Shown here one piece after another: positions 36,333 through 44,921 of a DNA stretch of 64,000 nucleotides (its first letter is position 1; each line of letters begins with the position of its first letter). The stretch lies in IMG/VR virus record IMGVR_UViG_3300037297_000135, positions 62,001 to 126,000 of that record. The stretch is one strand, 5' to 3'. A program made the translations under genes and the position numbers. The DNA is from a virus. The notes beneath the pieces were generated by a model. It ran no database searches and was not told where the DNA came from. It worked only from the letters and a program-made list of their open reading frames with translations.

Positions 36333-36806
36333 TCAAATACCTGATAAATCCAAATCAGGTAAAAATGTTACTTTTTCGTGTAATTTTGATAAATCCAATT
36401 TTATATTTGTATCACAAAAGAATTTTGTTAAAAAATCATACAATTCATCACTCAATTCATTTTCAATTTTTATTTCACATTGTTTTCCTACATCACAATC
36501 AAATTTTAAAATTTTTATTTTTTTATCCTTTATATTTATACTTACATCTTTATTATCTGTAGATAATTTTATCCATTCGTTTTTGTTATTTTTGAAATAA
36601 TTGTATATCTCAAAAAGCATATTATAAGACATAAAATTTCTACTCAATTCTTTATAAATAACCCATAAGCTATTTATAAATTTTTTCAAATCTTCAATAT
36701 CTTTTTCATTATTTTTTTTGTCTAATATTACTGCAATTGATTGACAACAATATCCTTCTAATTCACTACTCTTTAAAGGTGTATAAGTTTCTTCTTTTTT
36801 TGACAT
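36333..36806 (-). CDS. Hypothetical protein, paralogue of the 38167 gene
   Basis: 157 residues beginning MSKKEETYTPLKSSE and ending with a D-L-S-G-I tail. The protein at 38167 has the same start, YCxxSIAxIL, a V-W-V/I segment, F-M-S-Y-N-M-L and the D-L-S-G end, so the two are clear duplicates. The upstream 60-base RNA element is identical in both. Soluble, alpha/beta, with two adjacent Cys. Function unknown. Confidence 0.65.
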   Translation of the reverse strand: MSKKEETYTPLKSSELEGYCCQSIAVILDKKNNEKDIEDLKKFINSLWVIYKELSRNFMSYNMLFEIYNYFKNNKNEWIKLSTDNKDVSINIKDKKIKILKFDCDVGKQCEIKIENELSDELYDFLTKFFCDTNIKLDLSKLHEKVTFLPDLDLSGI

Positions 36807-36830
36807 ATTATATCAGTCTCCTTTTTTTTG

Positions 36831-36887
36831 TTTTAAGCTATATAAGCTTTAAAAAGCATACACAGTTAAACTGTATACGCTCTAAAA
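36831..36887 (-). ncRNA. Intergenic two-stem RNA element, class 2
   Basis: Minus-strand order: TTTTAGAGC, hairpin GCGTATACAGT-tta-ACTGTGTATGC, then AAGCTTATATAGCTT and the closing GCTTAAAA. It lies between the 36890 stop and the ribosome site of the 36333 gene. The sequence is identical to the element at 38691. Confidence 0.65.
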
Positions 36888-36889
36888 GA

Positions 36890-37366
36890 TTATATATTGT
36901 TTTTATAAATTTTCGAATAATCATCAATTTCAATTTCATTTGAATCACATAACGATGTAATTTTACCTTTCACACTTAAACCTGGAAAACTATCAAAATC
37001 AACAATGCATTTCCCATCATTGTCAATGTTGTCATTGTCAACGGTTTTCATATGTTCAAGTTCATTTTTTACATCAATCCAGTATTTACCAATATAAAAT
37101 TGTTCGAAAATTTCAGAATTAAATTCATGAAAAAATACACCAATTTCCTTACTTCCTTTGTATGCTGCTAAAATTATTTCTTTATTATCTACAAAACAAC
37201 GCCAACAATATACATTTTTATTTTCCATATCTACATACCAGTCAACTTTTTTATCATTCAAATTCCATATTCCATTTAATAATTCATAAAAATCATTAAG
37301 CAAATTGATGTATTTTCTATTTTCTTTACTTGTTTTTGCTTCTTTTAAATTTTTAAAAATACTCAT
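36890..37366 (-). CDS. Hypothetical protein
   Basis: 158 residues with a Trp-rich centre (LLNGIWNLNDKKVDWYVDMENK...CWRCFVDNK). Mixed alpha/beta and acidic. Start preceded by GGAGGTCGG. Not recognised. Confidence 0.6.
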   Translation of the reverse strand: MSIFKNLKEAKTSKENRKYINLLNDFYELLNGIWNLNDKKVDWYVDMENKNVYCWRCFVDNKEIILAAYKGSKEIGVFFHEFNSEIFEQFYIGKYWIDVKNELEHMKTVDNDNIDNDGKCIVDFDSFPGLSVKGKITSLCDSNEIEIDDYSKIYKNNI

Positions 37367-37378
37367 TTCCGACCTCCA

Positions 37379-37792
37379 TTAAGCTGATTTTTGATTTATA
37401 AAACTTTTTAATAATTTTAACAAACTTGGTTTTTTAGCTGCTGAAACTGTATAACGATTTTTAGCATCAACAAAAACCCAAAACAATTTGGGGCAATAAA
37501 AAATATTGATTGCGATTGATAAAATTGTCTGGTTTAGTTCGTCAAACCTGTAAATTAAACTTCCTGAATTTTTTAATACTACTAAATGTAGTGTTTTTAA
37601 TCGAAAATCATTAGGTTTTAATGATTTTGAATTTTTATTTTTATACAGGTTTAAAAACTCAATCCCGTATGTTTCACTAATTTGTGTAATTGTTGTTTGT
37701 TTATAGAAAAGTGATGAATGAATTTTTGTTTTTGGAGTAATCAATGGTTTTCTCCAATTTGTTTGTATATTTTTTTTTGTTAAATTTATCAT
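37379..37792 (-). CDS. Hypothetical basic protein
   Basis: 137 residues, basic, with a C-terminal region KNRYTVSAAKKPSLLKLLKSF and a central beta segment. No metal or membrane motif. Preceded by AAAGGAGACTGG. Not recognised. Confidence 0.55.
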   Translation of the reverse strand: MINLTKKNIQTNWRKPLITPKTKIHSSLFYKQTTITQISETYGIEFLNLYKNKNSKSLKPNDFRLKTLHLVVLKNSGSLIYRFDELNQTILSIAINIFYCPKLFWVFVDAKNRYTVSAAKKPSLLKLLKSFINQKSA

Positions 37793-37841
37793 TTTTGTTC
37801 CAGTCTCCTTTTAATTTGTTTTAGTTTTTTAATACACATTT

Positions 37842-37873
37842 AAAGGAATAATTTAAACTACAATTATTCCTTT
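37842..37873 (-). ncRNA. Intergenic RNA element, hairpin variant
   Basis: AAAGGAATAATTG...AATTATTCCTTT hairpin in the leader of the 37379 gene. Flanking AGTTAATA (minus, near 37880) and TATTA...AACT can close an outer stem, as in the other elements. Confidence 0.5.
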
Positions 37874-37890
37874 TCTTTATATTAACTACT

Positions 37891-38145
37891 TTACCTTTTA
37901 TTTATGTCATTATGCTGATTGCAAAATTCATTATACATTACATTGAACTGTGTTTTATCATTTTTTCGTAAAAATGAACCTAATGTTCTTTGTTCATGAT
38001 TTTTAATTATTACATTTTCTGATTTTTTGCTAGACATATAAATATATTTGTCTATAGCTTCCTGTTCTGACAATGTATTTGATAGATTTTCATTCAGAAA
38101 ATCTTCAAAATGTTGTTTTGTGTTAGTTCTTTTTCCAATTGCCAT
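37891..38145 (-). CDS. Hypothetical small protein
   Basis: 84 residues, highly charged (MAIGKRTNTKQHFEDFLNEN start), with a Ser/Lys/Asn-rich middle and helical propensity. Possibly nucleic-acid binding; not recognised. Preceded by AAAAGGATG. Confidence 0.5.
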   Translation of the reverse strand: MAIGKRTNTKQHFEDFLNENLSNTLSEQEAIDKYIYMSSKKSENVIIKNHEQRTLGSFLRKNDKTQFNVMYNEFCNQHNDINKR

Positions 38146-38166
38146 ATTTTTTCACATCCTTTTAAT

Positions 38167-38667
38167 TTAAAATCCAGATAAATCAATATTTTTTTCAACT
38201 TTAAATTCTTCAGTACCTAATTTTTCTAAATCAAGATTTACATTGTAATTGAAAAATTTACATACAAACTCATACAATGTATCACTCATTTTATCTTTTA
38301 TATTTATATCTACTGTTTTTTCTAATTCTAAATTTAAGATAGATATTTTTCTATCTTTTAAATTAAAAGATACTGTCCTATTTGAAGTAGGTATTTTTAT
38401 CCAATTGTTTTCATATTTTTCTTTATTGTCAAAGAAAAATTTAATTTCATGTAACATATTATACGACATTATTTCTCTATGCAATTCAGTTCTCAAAACC
38501 CAAACAGATTTTATAAAATTTTCTAGAATTTCCATTTCTTTTTTAATTTCTGCTTTTTCTTTTTCATTATTTGGATTTTTTTCAAGTATTGTTGCAATTG
38601 TACTCAAGCAATATTCTTCAGCTTCACTTGATTGCAATGGTTCATAAGTTTCTTCTTTTTTTGACAT
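38167..38667 (-). CDS. Hypothetical protein, paralogue of the 36333 gene
   Basis: About 166 residues beginning MSKKEETYEPLQSSE. The overall pattern matches the 36333 protein (S-Y-N-M-L, NNWIK, the FxxKFF segment and a D-L-S-G end). The ATG at 38667 is preferred because AAAGGAGA stands 10 bases before it. It is part of a duplicated unit consisting of RNA element plus gene. Confidence 0.65.
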   Translation of the reverse strand: MSKKEETYEPLQSSEAEEYCLSTIATILEKNPNNEKEKAEIKKEMEILENFIKSVWVLRTELHREIMSYNMLHEIKFFFDNKEKYENNWIKIPTSNRTVSFNLKDRKISILNLELEKTVDINIKDKMSDTLYEFVCKFFNYNVNLDLEKLGTEEFKVEKNIDLSGF

Positions 38668-38690
38668 GGTTTTCATTCTCCTTTTTTTTG

Positions 38691-38747
38691 TTTTAAGCTA
38701 TATAAGCTTTAAAAAGCATACACAGTTAAACTGTATACGCTCTAAAA
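38691..38747 (-). ncRNA. Intergenic two-stem RNA element, class 2 (copy)
   Basis: Sequence identical to 36831-36887, including the hairpin GCGTATACAGT-tta-ACTGTGTATGC and the AAGCT/AGCTT stem, again directly before a ribosome site. Confidence 0.65.
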
Positions 38748-38749
38748 GA

Positions 38750-39172
38750 TTATATCATGTCAAACAAACTTTTTGCTTTTCTGGTTGATGTTTTTGCCCA
38801 ATTTTTATAAGCATCTAACCATTTTCCCTCATTTTCTTTGTTTCCCAATATTTCGCAAATTTGACATAATCTTTTAAAATTATATCTTTGTACATCTTCA
38901 GAGAAAACTATTTCATCATAATTTTTCCCTAACTGCCATTTTACCATACCATTTTCGGTTTTTTCTTTTTCTGAAATTTCAATCACAAATTGTTTTGAAT
39001 TTGAACGATTTTTGAATTTGATTTCAATATTGACAATGTGTTTTTCATCTTCATGCAATCTTTTGTATAACAAAGGTTTTATATCGTGATATATAAAACC
39101 CATATCGACTTTGTATCCATTGATATCAATATTTTGATATTCCTTGATTTTTTTTACTTGAATTTTTGGCAT
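38750..39172 (-). CDS. Hypothetical protein
   Basis: About 140 residues (MPKIQVKKIKEYQN start), basic, with RFKNRSNSKQFVIEIS-like strands and a C-terminal KWLDAYKNWAKTSTRKAK helix. The start is placed at 39172 because AAAGGAGACTG precedes it. Not recognised. Confidence 0.55.
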   Translation of the reverse strand: MPKIQVKKIKEYQNIDINGYKVDMGFIYHDIKPLLYKRLHEDEKHIVNIEIKFKNRSNSKQFVIEISEKEKTENGMVKWQLGKNYDEIVFSEDVQRYNFKRLCQICEILGNKENEGKWLDAYKNWAKTSTRKAKSLFDMI

Positions 39173-39213
39173 TTTTTTCAGTCTCCTTTTGATTTGTTTT
39201 TTTAATACACACA

Positions 39214-39246
39214 AAAAGGAACAATTTTAACACAATCATTCCTTTT
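39214..39246 (-). ncRNA. Intergenic RNA element, hairpin variant
   Basis: AAAAGGAA...TTCCTTTT stem (8 bp, interrupted further in) in the leader of the 38750 gene. The flanks AATACAAATT and TGTGTATT could close an outer stem. Confidence 0.45.
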
Positions 39247-39281
39247 AATTTGTATTAAATTCTTTTTATCTGCATTCAATC

Positions 39282-39605
39282 TTATTTTTCATTCATATTA
39301 TATGAAAAATTTATTTTCTTTTTAAAATTATTAGAATCAATTCTACAAAAATAATGTTTATATGTTTTATTATTCAGCAAAACAAAAATATTTACATATG
39401 TATACATTTCTTTAAATGAAAATTCAATAAATATTTTTTCATTTGTAAAGCTATTTAATGTTTGAAAATATTTGTCATTTTCTTTATATGCTTTTTGAAA
39501 TTGAACAAAATTTAATAAAAATATTTCATTAAGATTTAAATTTGTTGCACTTATTTGTAAATTTTCACTATTGTTGATTGTATTGTTATTTATTATTAAT
39601 TCCAT
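39282..39605 (-). CDS. Hypothetical protein
   Basis: 107 residues, Asn-rich start (MELIINNNTINNSENL), then FLLNFVQFQKAYKEN and beta strands ending HYFCRIDS. Soluble, not recognised. AAGGAGAATG precedes the start. Confidence 0.5.
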   Translation of the reverse strand: MELIINNNTINNSENLQISATNLNLNEIFLLNFVQFQKAYKENDKYFQTLNSFTNEKIFIEFSFKEMYTYVNIFVLLNNKTYKHYFCRIDSNNFKKKINFSYNMNEK

Positions 39606-39631
39606 TTTATATCATTCTCCTTATATTTTTT

Positions 39632-39684
39632 TTAGTTCATAAGTCAAAGAGCGTATAAAATACACTCTTTCAATATTAACTAAA
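39632..39684 (-). ncRNA. Intergenic two-stem RNA element
   Basis: Inner hairpin AAAGAGTGTATTTTATACGC closed by CTCTTT. The outer pair TTAGTT/AACTAA encloses it. It lies between the 39703 stop and the ribosome site of the 39282 gene. Confidence 0.55.
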
Positions 39685-39702
39685 AAATCAACAAAAAATC
39701 AA

Positions 39703-40257
39703 TTAACTAATTTCTCTCATTTGAGCAGCTTCTTTCTTTAGTTGATTGTATGTCATATTCTCAAAATCATATTGATTTTCATTGTAATATGTATTTAGGT
39801 AGTTTATACATGATTGCCTATTGTTTCTAATCAACTTTAGTTTTTTATCGTAAAATTTACATTCATAACCCAAATTTGACAATGTTTGTATCAAATTATC
39901 AGGATTGAAAATTTCAAAAGCAACATTACATATTGACTTTGATTTCAAATCATGAACAATACTTGATATTATATCACTCAACCATGTTTTACAATTTAGT
40001 TTGTTGTTTGTTAAAACATTTTCAATATTTTCATGTATGATTATATCGTTTTTGCATTTTTCTAATGTTTTAACAATTTTTTTGATATCTGTTTTTATTT
40101 CATCAAAAATATTGTAATGTATGATTGTTGACATCAAATTTAAAGCATTTAAGCTATAGTTTGTTTCCTGGTTTTCTTTATCTTTTTCTAAAATCATGGA
40201 AATGATTTTAATTAGATTTTCTTCATTTAGATTTTCAATGTTATATAGTTTTTTCAT
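39703..40257 (-). CDS. Hypothetical helical protein
   Basis: About 184 residues (MKKLYNIENLNEEN start), helical, with a late Tyr-rich region and a QLKKEAAQ helix. The start at 40257 is chosen for AAAGGAGAA before it. Not recognised. Confidence 0.55.
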   Translation of the reverse strand: MKKLYNIENLNEENLIKIISMILEKDKENQETNYSLNALNLMSTIIHYNIFDEIKTDIKKIVKTLEKCKNDIIIHENIENVLTNNKLNCKTWLSDIISSIVHDLKSKSICNVAFEIFNPDNLIQTLSNLGYECKFYDKKLKLIRNNRQSCINYLNTYYNENQYDFENMTYNQLKKEAAQMREIS

Positions 40258-40280
40258 ATTTTTGTATTCTCCTTTTTTTT

Positions 40281-40337
40281 TAATAAAACACATTAAAACA
40301 TACCAACAATCTTGTTGATATGCTCTCTTTGCTTTAT
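40281..40337 (-). ncRNA. Intergenic two-stem RNA element
   Basis: Inner hairpin CATATCAACAA-ga-TTGTTGGTATG (11 bp with one G-U). The outer arms AATAAAGCA and TGTGTTTTATT pair. Placed directly before the ribosome site of the 39703 gene. Confidence 0.6.
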
Positions 40338-41110
40338 TTGTCAAAATATTGATTTATATACACTACATTTAAATCTTTTTTTACTGGACAATCTGGCTCA
40401 CCTTCAAAACTTGAACAATTGTATAATTCAGGTTTCAAACTTCCCAATGTTGTATCCTTCCATATGCTAGTTGTTTCAAGGGTTTTGTATATTGGTCTTG
40501 AAAAACTATCAAGGCCACAAAAATATAAATGTCTTGTATTTGACTCCATATTTAATATATATGTTTTCCAAATATTATCATTCGCGTGAAAATGCAAAGC
40601 GACTTTTTGCTCTTCGAAAATCGGATGTTCGAATATTTTTAAATGTTCCATTGTATTGATTTTTATTGTTTGATATTTCATTGTTTTGGTATCAATTTCA
40701 AAAAGCTTTTTTGAAATTTCAATTGTTTTAACTTTCTTGTTTTGTATTTCATCGAAACCAATAAAGCGTTTATTGTCTTTATAAAAATAACACGCTGGAA
40801 TAAATATTTTTCTTGATATATCAAAAACATATTTATCATATATAAAATCTTCATATAATGTATGAGTGATTTTAATTGCAGTTATTTTCCCCTGATATTT
40901 TTTTATAATATCAGACCATAAACAATCAATATTTGAATTGTCATAGTTTTTATTTTTTGCAATTTCAATTATTTCCTCTTGTATCTTTTTTGAAATATTT
41001 TTGAAAAATATCATAGGCCTTTCAAATTTTACGCATTTTTCAATGTCTTTTGACCTTACAAAAGTTGTTCTTTCAATTTTTTCGTGTGTTTTTACAACTG
41101 TATATTTCAT
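40334..41110 (-). CDS. Hypothetical protein
   Basis: 258 residues with an N-terminal beta region (YTVVKTHEKIERTTFVRSKD), a middle with HFHAND and a Cys-containing end (FEGEPDCPVKKDL). Soluble; function unknown. Preceded by AAAGGAGAATG. Confidence 0.55.
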   Translation of the reverse strand: MKYTVVKTHEKIERTTFVRSKDIEKCVKFERPMIFFKNISKKIQEEIIEIAKNKNYDNSNIDCLWSDIIKKYQGKITAIKITHTLYEDFIYDKYVFDISRKIFIPACYFYKDNKRFIGFDEIQNKKVKTIEISKKLFEIDTKTMKYQTIKINTMEHLKIFEHPIFEEQKVALHFHANDNIWKTYILNMESNTRHLYFCGLDSFSRPIYKTLETTSIWKDTTLGSLKPELYNCSSFEGEPDCPVKKDLNVVYINQYFDK

Positions 41111-41135
41111 GTTATATCATTCTCCTTTTTGTTTA

Positions 41136-41189
41136 TTTAAGCTATATAAAGCTTTATGAAGCACACACAAATTTGTGTATGCTCTAAAA
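41136..41189 (-). ncRNA. Intergenic two-stem RNA element, class 2
   Basis: Minus strand: TTTTAGAGC, hairpin GCATACACAAATTTGTGTGT closed by GC, then AAAGCTTTATATAGCTTAAA. Same plan as 36831 and 38691 but with different stem bases. Confidence 0.6.
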
Positions 41190-41202
41190 GGTTACATAGT
41201 TT

Positions 41203-41760
41203 TTAAACTGTTAATAATTTTCTTTCATCATTCGCTTTAAAAGCAGAATGACCATATTTATTTTTTATATCCTTATAACTTCCTTTGTTGTTCCATGTTT
41301 TTATTTTTTTGCCGCCTGGTGACCTCATAAATTTTTTTCTTTTAAGATTGTAAGTAAAACCTAAATCAACTAATTTCAAATCATTTTTTCTTTCTTTATA
41401 CCATTCACGAGATGGCATAGTCAACCAAAAATAGCATCCAACAAGTTCAATTTTTATTTCTGGAAAACTTTTTGACATATTGTTTAATGCAACAATTATA
41501 AATCCATAATCTTTTATTAGTTCATCATCAAAAAATCTATATTTTTCAGTTTCTTTATGATTTGTTTTGTCATAATTTTTACCTATTTCATTTTTTAAAA
41601 ACTCGAATTCGTTATTGATTGCCTTCATAATTTCAGTATGTTTTAATTTTTCTTTTTCATCTTGAACAAAATCTGGATGATATTTTTTTACAAGTACCCT
41701 TAATTGTTGACGCACCTCATCGGCTGTATTTAAATTTTCACTAAAATATTTTAATTCCAT
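41203..41760 (-). CDS. J-domain (DnaJ-like) protein
   Basis: About 185 residues. An N-terminal J domain has the HPD motif (LRVLVKKYHPDFVQDEK) and the four-helix pattern around it. The rest lacks Gly/Phe and zinc regions, so it is a class III J protein. Phage J proteins can recruit host DnaK. The ATG at 41760 fits the ribosome site better than the ATG at 41769, which is too close. Confidence 0.75.
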   Translation of the reverse strand: MELKYFSENLNTADEVRQQLRVLVKKYHPDFVQDEKEKLKHTEIMKAINNEFEFLKNEIGKNYDKTNHKETEKYRFFDDELIKDYGFIIVALNNMSKSFPEIKIELVGCYFWLTMPSREWYKERKNDLKLVDLGFTYNLKRKKFMRSPGGKKIKTWNNKGSYKDIKNKYGHSAFKANDERKLLTV

Positions 41761-41785
41761 AGTTTGCATTCTCCTTTTATTTTTT

Positions 41786-41846
41786 TTTAAAACACACTAA
41801 AACAAACAATCAAAAAAAATGATTGTTTGCTCTATGCAGCTTTAAA
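41786..41846 (-). ncRNA. Intergenic two-stem RNA element, class 1
   Basis: Minus strand: TTTAAAGC, TGCA, TAGAGC, hairpin AAACAATCA/TGATTGTTT, GTTTTA, GTGT, GTTTTAAA. Both outer and inner stems pair completely. AAAGGAGAATG of the DnaJ-like gene follows. Confidence 0.75.
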
Positions 41847-41849
41847 CAT

Positions 41850-42350
41850 TTAATTTTCACAAATTTTATCTTTTAAAAATGTATAATATTCAGTTAAACA
41901 AATACCGAAAATATAACAATCTCGATTTATTTTTATTATTCCGTCTTTATGAATTTTGAAATGTTCTGTTAGTTCTTTTTTTGTCATCCCTGTATACTCG
42001 ATTGCTTCTTTAATCGTTGAAGGCAATTGACCGCGGTTGTAGTCTATAATTGCAAATTTGTTTTGAAGTCTATCAAAATCAGCTTTTTTGATATAATATT
42101 TTGAATATGTACCAAACTCTTGGTTACAATTGTATGCTTCATATCCATTCATCATTTTTTCAAAACTTTGTTTTTCTTCATTGTTTTTATTGTATTCGGT
42201 TATATCAGTTGGTTTTACCCACATATTATCAAATCTAACCTTTAAAGGTAAAACCAAAACAGACATATCAAAATTGTATGCTTTTTTGGCTATTGGTTTA
42301 GTTACACGGATATATTCAACATTGTTATATATTTGTTCTTCTTTTTTCAT
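41850..42350 (-). CDS. Hypothetical protein
   Basis: 166 residues. A middle region with YTGMTKKELTEHFKIHKDGIIKI could be a helix-turn-helix (T-K-K-E-L-T-E-H-F). The N terminus is basic. It may be DNA binding, but this is unproven. Preceded by AAAGGGGAA. Confidence 0.5.
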   Translation of the reverse strand: MKKEEQIYNNVEYIRVTKPIAKKAYNFDMSVLVLPLKVRFDNMWVKPTDITEYNKNNEEKQSFEKMMNGYEAYNCNQEFGTYSKYYIKKADFDRLQNKFAIIDYNRGQLPSTIKEAIEYTGMTKKELTEHFKIHKDGIIKINRDCYIFGICLTEYYTFLKDKICEN

Positions 42351-42379
42351 AGTTTGTATTCCCCTTTGTTTTTGTTTTT

Positions 42380-42441
42380 TTTAAAACACATTTAAACAAA
42401 CAATCAAAAAAAAATGATTGTTTGTTTTATGCAGCTTTAAA
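42380..42441 (-). ncRNA. Intergenic two-stem RNA element, class 1
   Basis: TTTAAAGC, TGCA, TAAAAC, hairpin AAACAATCA/TGATTGTTT, GTTTA, AATGT, GTTTTAAA on the minus strand, located as the other copies. Confidence 0.75.
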
Positions 42442-42444
42442 AGG

Positions 42445-42957
42445 TTAGAGCACAATTGCTGTATGCTTCAATATCATGTAACTAAATTCGTTAAACTCTT
42501 CAATTGTAACCAAAAAACTTAATTTCCAGTTTAACAAAAATCTAACGGTATCTAGTTTTTTGTTGACTTTGAAATACAGTTTATCACCTAGTTTTATATT
42601 TTGAGCTTGCTTGACATTTGAAAAAATATATTTGAATGTTTTTATATCTTCATCACTTGTATAAATATAATGATTTGTGTTTTCTATGTCTTCAATCAAT
42701 TTTTCATTTCCAGATATATCAAAAGAAAAATAACAATTGTTGCCTTCTTTTGTAAAAATACAAATTTTATATTTGTTATCTTTAATACCTAAAGATAACA
42801 AAAATATTGCATTGTTTTTGTATTTTTCTTTTATGTATTCATCAAGAGCAAAAAATAAATTTTCCTCTTTTGAGGTCAAAATATTTTCTATAGGTAAAAT
42901 TATTTCATTCACGTATTTTTTTTGATGGTCAATTAGATTTAAATTTTCAATTTTCAT
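42445..42957 (-). CDS. Hypothetical protein
   Basis: 170 residues, acidic, with a Phe-rich beta centre (YKICIFTKEGNNCYFSFDIS) and a hydrophobic end (LLNWKLSFLV). Not recognised. AAAGGAGAAAAC precedes it. Confidence 0.55.
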   Translation of the reverse strand: MKIENLNLIDHQKKYVNEIILPIENILTSKEENLFFALDEYIKEKYKNNAIFLLSLGIKDNKYKICIFTKEGNNCYFSFDISGNEKLIEDIENTNHYIYTSDEDIKTFKYIFSNVKQAQNIKLGDKLYFKVNKKLDTVRFLLNWKLSFLVTIEEFNEFSYMILKHTAIVL

Positions 42958-42989
42958 TGTTTGTTTTCTCCTTTTAATTTATTGTTTTT

Positions 42990-43045
42990 TTTAAAACATA
43001 CTAAAACATACAATTAAAAAATTGTATGCTCTATACAGTCTTAAA
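42990..43045 (-). ncRNA. Intergenic two-stem RNA element, class 1 (outer-stem variant)
   Basis: TTTAAGAC replaces TTTAAAGC but still pairs fully with GTTTTAAA because a G-U and an A-U pair trade places. The inner stem is ATACAATT/AATTGTAT. The upstream gene's stop codon lies inside the 5' arm. Confidence 0.75.
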
Positions 43046-43637
43046 CTTTGATTATTTCTACTAAATAAGTATCTAGTAAACTTACTTCTACTTTTATTTT
43101 ATTTTTTGGATGTTTTTGCTCTACACTTTTTTCAAAATCAAGAAAATAATGTATATCGTCAATTGTTACTCTATAACGAATATTGGAGTTAAAAGTAAAT
43201 GATTTTAAAATTGATGAATTGTAATCATTTTTAACCAGATAAAAATTTCTAATGTCTTTGATATATTTGTTTTTCAGTTCTTTAATTTTTGCGTGTGTAG
43301 CTAAAACAAAAAACATTTCTTTTAAATCTTTTGAATTCATCCTTGATATTTCTTCATGTTTTAAAGCTGTTTTATTTATCAATGTTTTTGTATAAAAAAT
43401 TATTTCTTTTTCTGCATATTGATTGTACATGTCTTTATACAAATCTATATAGTAATTTAAGTCATGTACTTCATTTTTTAAGCAGTAATACAAAGGTATT
43501 TCTTCATCAAAATTATTTTCAATTGTAGTCAATACAATTTCAATACCTTCACTATATAGCTTTTCAGCTTCTTTTTTATCAATATTTCTGTATGTATGAT
43601 TGTTTAGTTCTATTTCTTGTTTTATTGTTTTATTCAT
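43041..43637 (-). CDS. Hypothetical protein
   Basis: About 198 residues (MNKTIKQEIELNNHTYRNI start), helical middle, beta-rich C-terminal domain (YRVTIDDIHYFLDFE). The ATG at 43637 is chosen for AAAGGAGAAAAC before it. Not recognised. Confidence 0.55.
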   Translation of the reverse strand: MNKTIKQEIELNNHTYRNIDKKEAEKLYSEGIEIVLTTIENNFDEEIPLYYCLKNEVHDLNYYIDLYKDMYNQYAEKEIIFYTKTLINKTALKHEEISRMNSKDLKEMFFVLATHAKIKELKNKYIKDIRNFYLVKNDYNSSILKSFTFNSNIRYRVTIDDIHYFLDFEKSVEQKHPKNKIKVEVSLLDTYLVEIIKV

Positions 43638-43664
43638 TGTTTGTTTTCTCCTTTTTTTTGTTTT

Positions 43665-43721
43665 TTTAAAACATACTAAAGCATACAATTAAAAAAATTA
43701 TATGCTCTATACAGCTTTAAA
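43665..43721 (-). ncRNA. Intergenic two-stem RNA element, class 1
   Basis: TTTAAAGC, TGTA, TAGAGC, hairpin ATATAATT/AATTGTAT (one G-U), GCTTTA, GTAT, GTTTTAAA on the minus strand. Confidence 0.75.
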
Positions 43722-43725
43722 AGGT

Positions 43726-44148
43726 TTACTCTTTTAAGTCTTTAATGTTTTTAGTTAAAAATTCATAGTCTTTTAATGCATTTTTCCCAATTTCTTTAAA
43801 AAACTCATTCAGATTTTTAAAAAGATTGTCAACTATTTCGATTGTTTCTGAATTTTCTTTTATTCGAGTATCTTCTTCAACTCTATATTTGTAAATATTT
43901 TGACCAAATTTTTGTATATCTGCTAACAATTTGCTAAAATCGTTTCTAATTTCGTCAATCTGTTCGACTTGTTCATTATGATATTTTCTATATAAATCAA
44001 AGTCTAACAATCGCAATTCTAATTCACTGCATGATTTTTGTGTGTCAATGCTAAATACTTCATTGAAATACATGCATTTTCCGCCTACTTTGCATTCACA
44101 GTCATAATTATATTTACATTCTTTTAAATTAGGTTTATTTTTATCCAT
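43726..44148 (-). CDS. Hypothetical protein with N-terminal Cys cluster
   Basis: About 140 residues (MDKNKPNLKECK start). The first 35 residues hold C-K...C-E-C...C-M-Y, a possible metal site. The remainder is a long coiled coil (YHNEQVEQIDEIRNDFSKLL). Start placed at 44148 for AAAGGAGAATG. Function unknown. Confidence 0.55.
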   Translation of the reverse strand: MDKNKPNLKECKYNYDCECKVGGKCMYFNEVFSIDTQKSCSELELRLLDFDLYRKYHNEQVEQIDEIRNDFSKLLADIQKFGQNIYKYRVEEDTRIKENSETIEIVDNLFKNLNEFFKEIGKNALKDYEFLTKNIKDLKE

Positions 44149-44175
44149 TTTTTTGCATTCTCCTTTTTTGTTTTT

Positions 44176-44236
44176 TTTAAAACACATTTAAGCAGATAAT
44201 TACATTTTCTAATTATCTGCTTTATGTAGCTTTAAA
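44176..44236 (-). ncRNA. Intergenic two-stem RNA element, class 1
   Basis: TTTTAAAGC, TACAT, AAAGC, hairpin AGATAATTA/TAATTATCT, GCTTA, ATGT, GTTTTAAAA on the minus strand. The inner stem bases differ from all other copies but pairing is kept. Confidence 0.75.
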
Positions 44237-44888
44237 ATATTTTATATTCAGCTTTTTTACATGCAGCTTTTAAGTTTTTCTCATTATGTAAAAAATTATA
44301 TGTTTGATTTTCAGCAAAACTAAAATAATTATCATTCCCGATAATTATATGATCAATTAAATCAATATCAATACTAAAAAAAGTATTATCTAAATTTTTT
44401 GTCAAATTTATATCAGCGTTTGAAGCTTCTAATTTACCACCTGGATGATTATGGGACAAAATAACTTTTTTTGCATTATAAAATAATGCATTTTTTGCCA
44501 TTTCTCTTTTATATGTTTTACATTCGTCTATTGTTCCGTTGCTTATGATTTTAGTTCTTATAATATCATTAGCATTGTTTAAAAACATACATACTATATA
44601 TTCTTTATCATTTTTATGTTTAAAAAAGTTTTTCATGTATTCCCCAGCTATTGAAGTGCAATATATATTATATTTGTTTTCTGCTTTTAAATTTGTATAT
44701 GTGTTAAATAATTTAATTAAATCATTTATTTTTTCTTTTTGGTTTTCTGTAATATTTAAAATTTTTGAATATTCAAATAAATTATTGATTGAATTATCTT
44801 TTAAAAAATTTTCAATCTTTTTTTCATTTATTCCAGTAAAACCAGAAAATAATTTTATTATATTTTTTGTATCTTTTTTAATTTGCAT
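44232..44888 (-). CDS. RadC-like JAB/MPN-domain protein
   Basis: 218 residues. The C-terminal domain has the full JAMM metal motif: S-H-N-H-P-G-G...A-S-N-A-D (His-x-His, Ser-x-x-Asp). The N-terminal part is helical, like the RadC HhH region. RadC-like proteins occur on many phages and plasmids with unclear function in recombination or defence. It is the second gene of this transcript after the gene-free region. Confidence 0.8.
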   Translation of the reverse strand: MQIKKDTKNIIKLFSGFTGINEKKIENFLKDNSINNLFEYSKILNITENQKEKINDLIKLFNTYTNLKAENKYNIYCTSIAGEYMKNFFKHKNDKEYIVCMFLNNANDIIRTKIISNGTIDECKTYKREMAKNALFYNAKKVILSHNHPGGKLEASNADINLTKNLDNTFFSIDIDLIDHIIIGNDNYFSFAENQTYNFLHNEKNLKAACKKAEYKIF

Positions 44889-44921
44889 AGTTTTTGCATT
44901 CTCCTTTTAATTCATTGTTTT

